Shown piece after piece: positions 60,348 to 64,000 of a stretch of 64,000 nt of DNA. Position 1 is the first letter of the stretch. Each line of letters starts with the position of its first letter. This DNA comes from Hungatella sp. UBA7603. GTDB lineage: Bacteria > Bacillota > Clostridia > Lachnospirales > Lachnospiraceae. A model generated the notes under the pieces. It worked only from the letters and a program-made list of their open reading frames with translations. It was not told where the DNA came from and ran no database searches. Made by a program: the position numbers and the translations under genes. The stretch spans positions 52,613 to 116,612 of the forward strand of contig DLJZ01000001.1 of the NCBI GenBank assembly GCA_002478865.1, read 5' to 3'.

Positions 60348-61409
60348 TTAAGCTTTAATCGCCCAACGTAATTTAGCACACCGAGCACGACTATTCTCAC
60401 CGCGTTCAGCTACAGATGGTCGAATCGCCTCAGGCGCTATTTCTTTATAGAGGCCATCACGATAGAAGCGCTGGAATGATTTTTTAACAAGACGATCTTC
60501 TCCAGAATGAAACGTGAGAATCGCAACACGCCCACCCTCAGCCATGGCAGCAGGAAGTTTATCTAAAAATTCATACAACACTTCAAATTCTTTATTGACA
60601 TCAATCCGCAGTGCTTGAAAGCATCTTTGACAGGATTTTTTTATTTCAATGTCTCTATCTTTTTCTGGAATGAATTTAAGCGTATCTTTAATAATTTGTT
60701 GAAGCAGACTTGTTGTTATAATGTCTGTTCCTTTTTTTATCGCGGAGATAATGGCTCGAGCGATTTCTTCGGAATGAGGCTCGTCCGCGTTTTCTAATAA
60801 CATACCGTGCAATTCATCTTGTGAAATACTTTTAAGACGTTCCGCAGCAGAGATGCCCTTCGATGGATTTAGCCGTAAGTCCAATGGTCCCTCAGTCTTA
60901 AAAGAAAATCCTCTTTCAGGATTGTCTATTTGCATAGAAGAGACACCCAAATCTGCCAATATAAAATTCAATGGTCCGGATTCGGAAGTGATTTGATCTA
61001 TATTGGAAAAGTTTGTTTGTTTGACTGTTAAAATTTCCGGGCCATAACCTAAGCGCTCTAAACGCTCCTTTGTTCGCGGCAATTCGATGGGATCGACATC
61101 AGTAGCATACAAGTGTCCCTTTGAATCTAAACATTTAAGCATTTCTAACGTATGTCCTCCATAACCTAAGGTCGCATCTAATCCAGTTTGTCCAGGGGTT
61201 ATTTGTAAGAACTCCAATATCTCTTTCACGCAAATGGAACGATGCATACCGGCAGGCGTATTGCCCTTTTGTATGACCTTTGCCACAGCATCAGCATATA
61301 ACTCTGGTTGCAGTTCCTTATATTTATCTTTAAAAGCTTTGGGGTGAGTACCCTTATACCTGGGTCGACGCTGATGTTTTTTTTCCTGATTATCCACTCT
61401 TGCTTCCAC
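60348..61409 (-). CDS. rsmH: 16S rRNA m4C1402 methyltransferase (RsmH), stand-alone copy
   Basis: 353-residue SAM-dependent methyltransferase acting on C1402 of 16S rRNA. The SAM loop DATLGYGGHT (about residues 81-90), DLGVSSMQID, ERGFSFKTEGPLDLR and TFHSGEDRLVKK are family hallmarks. A basic N-terminal extension of about 40 residues (KHQRRPRYKGTHPKAFKDKY) precedes the domain. It is isolated, not in the dcw cell-division cluster where rsmH usually lies, so this may be a second copy. SD GGTGG lies upstream. No neighbours are co-directional. Confidence 0.93.
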   Translation of the reverse strand: MEARVDNQEKKHQRRPRYKGTHPKAFKDKYKELQPELYADAVAKVIQKGNTPAGMHRSICVKEILEFLQITPGQTGLDATLGYGGHTLEMLKCLDSKGHLYATDVDPIELPRTKERLERLGYGPEILTVKQTNFSNIDQITSESGPLNFILADLGVSSMQIDNPERGFSFKTEGPLDLRLNPSKGISAAERLKSISQDELHGMLLENADEPHSEEIARAIISAIKKGTDIITTSLLQQIIKDTLKFIPEKDRDIEIKKSCQRCFQALRIDVNKEFEVLYEFLDKLPAAMAEGGRVAILTFHSGEDRLVKKSFQRFYRDGLYKEIAPEAIRPSVAERGENSRARCAKLRWAIKA

Positions 61410-61642
61410 CTTTTTATATGTTTTTTATTTTATGATCCAAAGCGTCTGCAAAACTGACGTTTTGGAATATTCCTATAAACTACATGATATCAAATGCATG
61501 TCATAATAGCAAACGCATAATAAAGAACTTGCATAAAATATCAAGCCCATAGTGAATAAAACGAATGAAACTGCTTTTATTGCTTTTTCTAAAGCTTTCT
61601 ATCTAAGTGAACGTCCACATTTTACTATTTAAAAGTTTTAAG

Positions 61643-62527
61643 TTATATTTCTGGCAGTGAAAAATTGTCTATAAAATATTTTATATATTTTTCCTTTGGC
61701 TTGCTTTGGTATGCAATTCCATATTCCATTGTTTCCTGTTCCTGTATAGGAATAGCTATTATATCTTTTATGTCAGCAGAAATACAATATGCCGGTAAAA
61801 TGGCGATTCCGTAACCTGATTTTGCAAGCAAAATCCCCACCTGGTCGTTTTCACATATAAACCCCAAATGTTGTTGTGAGTGAAATGTTAATTTTTGCTG
61901 TACTTTATCTTTATATAGAAAAGGGATCAAATCGGGATGTAAGGTAATCAGGCAGCTTTCATTTAAATCATCAAACGTCAATTTTTTGTAGGCACTCAAA
62001 GGAGAATCAACAGACATAACAGCATATTTTGTAATGACTTTTAATTTTTTAAACGTGCAATCTCTAGTATCTTTAATCATCTCTTTTGTTGATAGTATAA
62101 TATCTAATTGTTTGTCATCAAATAAAGCTATAAGCTGAGAATAATCTTTTATGATAATAACGGGATAAACTCTGGGATATTCAGTCTGTAAACTTGATAA
62201 AATGATAGATAAACTTTGCAGTTCCGCATTACTTGTACAACCAATGCGAAGAAAGCTGATATTTCTCGTAGCTGCTTTTTCAGCACGTTTTTTGGATATA
62301 TCAATTTTCATTAATATTTCTTTTGCATCACCATAAAAGAATGTGCCTGCTTCTGTTAATCTCACCATTTTAGAAGTGCGGATAAATAATTTAGTATTTA
62401 GTTCTGCTTCCAGAGTTTGAATGTGATGGGTGACTGTTGGCGGTGATAAATAAAGCTCTTCTGCAGCCTTAGTAAAATTTAATTTATCAGCTACGCTTAT
62501 GAAGCATTGTAATTGTTGCGTATTCAT
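61643..62527 (-). CDS. LysR-family transcriptional regulator
   Basis: 294-residue regulator. N-terminal helix-turn-helix MNTQQLQCFISVADKLNFTKAAEELYLSPPTVTHHIQTLE and a C-terminal periplasmic-binding-fold effector domain. AAAGGAGATGG precedes the ATG. It is divergent from an NmrA-type reductase, with two long perfect palindromes between the genes, so it probably controls both. The effector is unknown; a quinone or aldehyde would fit the target. Confidence 0.93.
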   Translation of the reverse strand: MNTQQLQCFISVADKLNFTKAAEELYLSPPTVTHHIQTLEAELNTKLFIRTSKMVRLTEAGTFFYGDAKEILMKIDISKKRAEKAATRNISFLRIGCTSNAELQSLSIILSSLQTEYPRVYPVIIIKDYSQLIALFDDKQLDIILSTKEMIKDTRDCTFKKLKVITKYAVMSVDSPLSAYKKLTFDDLNESCLITLHPDLIPFLYKDKVQQKLTFHSQQHLGFICENDQVGILLAKSGYGIAILPAYCISADIKDIIAIPIQEQETMEYGIAYQSKPKEKYIKYFIDNFSLPEI

Positions 62528-62585
62528 ATGACCATCTCCTTTTTTATTATAATTTATTATAAAACAATGGACCGTTCATTTCAAT

Positions 62586-62612
62586 ATAACATTAGATTTT
62601 ATCTAATGTTAT
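62586..62612. promoter_or_regulatory. 27-bp perfect palindrome, LysR site candidate
   Basis: Arms ATAACATTAGAT and ATCTAATGTTAT around TTT, 59 bp upstream of the LysR start. It lies in a 322-bp divergent gap that otherwise holds only the palindrome at 62658 and no gene. Confidence 0.7.
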
Positions 62613-62657
62613 AACATTTTTTAAAATTCTCTTTATACTATTATAGTGTTACATTTA

Positions 62658-62676
62658 ATATAGTAATTTACTATAT
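62658..62676. promoter_or_regulatory. 19-bp perfect palindrome
   Basis: ATATAGTAA-T-TTACTATAT. It is a second possible activation site for the LysR protein, 174 bp from the reductase start. Confidence 0.55.
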
Positions 62677-62849
62677 GGACAATACACAAAAAAATATGAA
62701 ACCATACAAAAAACAGTAAAAACAGACAGAATGAACCAGACAATCAACAAGTAATATTGTTGTGGTAAGAGCTATAGGTAGAGTCGTATCTGATCGATTT
62801 AATATCGTACATAACTTTACTATAAAATTCATATAAAGGAGATCATAAT

Positions 62850-63824
62850 ATGCGCTATATTGTAACGGGTACAGATGGGAAACTTGGTGGAAGAGTTGCA
62901 GAAAATATGTTAAAAGAGGTAGAGCCAAAAGATTTGATTTTTACTTGTCCTAATATTAAAAAATTAAATCCAGAGAAGAAAGAATATTGGGAACAGCTTG
63001 GAGTAAGCGTAAAACAAGCGAATTATGATCATGTTGAAGAAATGACAAAAGCATTTACCGGAGGAGATAGAATATATATTGTTTCTGGCGTACTTATAGG
63101 AGAGGTTAGAGTGCAGCAACATAAGAATGTTGTTGATGCTGCTATTGCGGCCGGAGTAAAGCATATTACATATACCTCATTCCTCGGTGCAAGCGACCCA
63201 GCATATGAACATATATATGTAACGCCAGATCATACAGAAACAGAAAAGTATATTAAAGAAAGAGCAGAAGAAACGGGTATTACATATAACTTTATGAGAA
63301 ATAATTTGTATATGGAGAATTATTTTACAACATCAGTCATGCTGGCACTGATGTCGGATAATAAGTGGTATACTACTGCAGGGGAAGGAAAAGCTACCTT
63401 CATTCCGAAGGATGACAGCGCGAGAGTTGCAACTGCCTTGCTGTTGGGAAAGGGAGAATTGAATACAGCATATAATGTATGTGGTTCCGAATCAATTTCC
63501 CAGAGGGATATCGTAGAATTAGTCAGTGAGTTATCGGGTATAAAAATTGAATATTGTCCTGTTAACCATGAGGAGTTTTTTGAATATTTGGATTCCATGA
63601 ATATTCCCAGAGACTGTTCTGCTGATTTTTCAAAATCACCAGTTCCATGGTGCGGAAATGATATGGTTACAAATGAGGCTAGCATAGCAGAGGGATTAGC
63701 GGATGTAAAAAGTGATGCTGTGGAGAAATTAACTGGTCACAAACCCAAAACTGCGAAAGAGATAGCATTGAATTATAGTTATATTTGGGAACAAAATATT
63801 AGAAATTGGAAAGATATCAAATAG
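62850..63824 (+). CDS. NmrA-family NAD(P)-binding reductase (QOR2-like)
   Basis: 324-residue atypical SDR. The N-terminal Rossmann motif TGTDGKLGGRV replaces the usual TGxTGxxG. The middle has VVDAAIAAGVKHITYTSFLGA, as in NmrA/quinone oxidoreductase 2 proteins. No SDR Tyr-x3-Lys pair is evident, as expected for this group. It may reduce quinones or sense NADP redox state. AAAGGAGATC precedes the ATG. It is divergent from, and probably activated by, the LysR gene. The last 176 bp of the window (63825-64000) show no feature. Confidence 0.88.
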   Translation: MRYIVTGTDGKLGGRVAENMLKEVEPKDLIFTCPNIKKLNPEKKEYWEQLGVSVKQANYDHVEEMTKAFTGGDRIYIVSGVLIGEVRVQQHKNVVDAAIAAGVKHITYTSFLGASDPAYEHIYVTPDHTETEKYIKERAEETGITYNFMRNNLYMENYFTTSVMLALMSDNKWYTTAGEGKATFIPKDDSARVATALLLGKGELNTAYNVCGSESISQRDIVELVSELSGIKIEYCPVNHEEFFEYLDSMNIPRDCSADFSKSPVPWCGNDMVTNEASIAEGLADVKSDAVEKLTGHKPKTAKEIALNYSYIWEQNIRNWKDIK

Positions 63825-64000
63825 TTAGTTGATGTGTTTGACTCTGACTTCTCTTGACCAAAGAATTATAAAATCAGTAATATGTGCTATTATATAAACA
63901 TGACCTTATACAGCAGATTTTCGTTATGTAAAATCTTCATCTACATAAAGTTGAAATTATCTTAGAAGCGAAATAAATTAATCATAACCACCGGCTTAGC

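Overview
The window looks like a low-GC Firmicute of the Lachnospiraceae (Clostridium cluster XIVa, the Lachnoclostridium/Lacrimispora kind). The signs are AGGAGG-type ribosome binding sites before most genes, clostridial lipoprotein adaptors, a GH9-CBM3c cellulase, a VanZ-like protein, an isolated rsmH copy and many one- and two-component regulators. No rRNA, complete tRNA or CRISPR array was seen. The family assignment is inference from gene content; no marker gene fixes the species.

Layout. 1-5.4 kb: a drug/lipid exporter operon (heterodimeric ABC pair plus two membrane-fusion proteins; the first gene is cut by the window edge). 5.4-16.3 kb: small accessory units (esterase, 4Fe-4S oxidoreductase with divergent LysR, decayed HxlR regulator, CruF-like membrane protein with divergent TetR, alkyltransferase-like protein, MFS transporter, two-component system with a peptide-type ABC transporter). 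16.5-18.6 kb: a GH9 cellulase without signal peptide. 18.7-23.3 kb: broken ABC gene, alpha/beta hydrolase, MarR, and a def-bcp-yaaA oxidative-stress group. 23.4-29.3 kb: a catabolic operon (M20 amidohydrolase, two 6-oxocamphor-hydrolase-like crotonases, L-serine dehydratase) with a divergent regulator and 23-bp repeated operator candidates. 29.4-38.9 kb: VanZ, MarR and DtxR regulators sharing a repeated palindrome, an exported tandem DJ-1 protein, SDR, GNAT, and an O-antigen-ligase remnant. 38.9-41.3 kb: an IS66-family element with exact 8-bp target duplication, internally decayed and carrying an AraC gene. 41.6-45.5 kb: class D beta-lactamase-like lipoprotein, cupin, glycosyltransferase and TetR. 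45.7-58.5 kb: the main system, described next. 58.9-64 kb: nitroreductase, flavodoxin-like oxidoreductase, rsmH, and a LysR/NmrA divergent pair.

The standout region is 45.7-58.5 kb: fourteen co-directional genes encoding a self-contained type II fatty-acid/polyketide synthase. It has a malonyl transferase, ketoreductase, ACP, two hot-dog dehydratases, two KS/chain-length-factor-like pairs, a KAS III-like protein that lacks the catalytic His, and a FabL-type enoyl reductase. Between these genes lies a rifampin-phosphotransferase-like (ATP/PEP-synthase fold) enzyme split into two genes of 548 and 319 residues, in swapped order, and the last gene is a LytTR response regulator. A pair of identical 9-bp direct repeats separated by 12 bp, the LytTR binding geometry, lies upstream of the first gene, and an intrinsic terminator sits inside the operon after the first dehydratase. 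Divergent TetR and macrolide-type glycosyltransferase genes next door suggest export or resistance control. I infer a dedicated lipid/polyketide pathway whose product is phosphorylated by the split kinase; the product is unknown.
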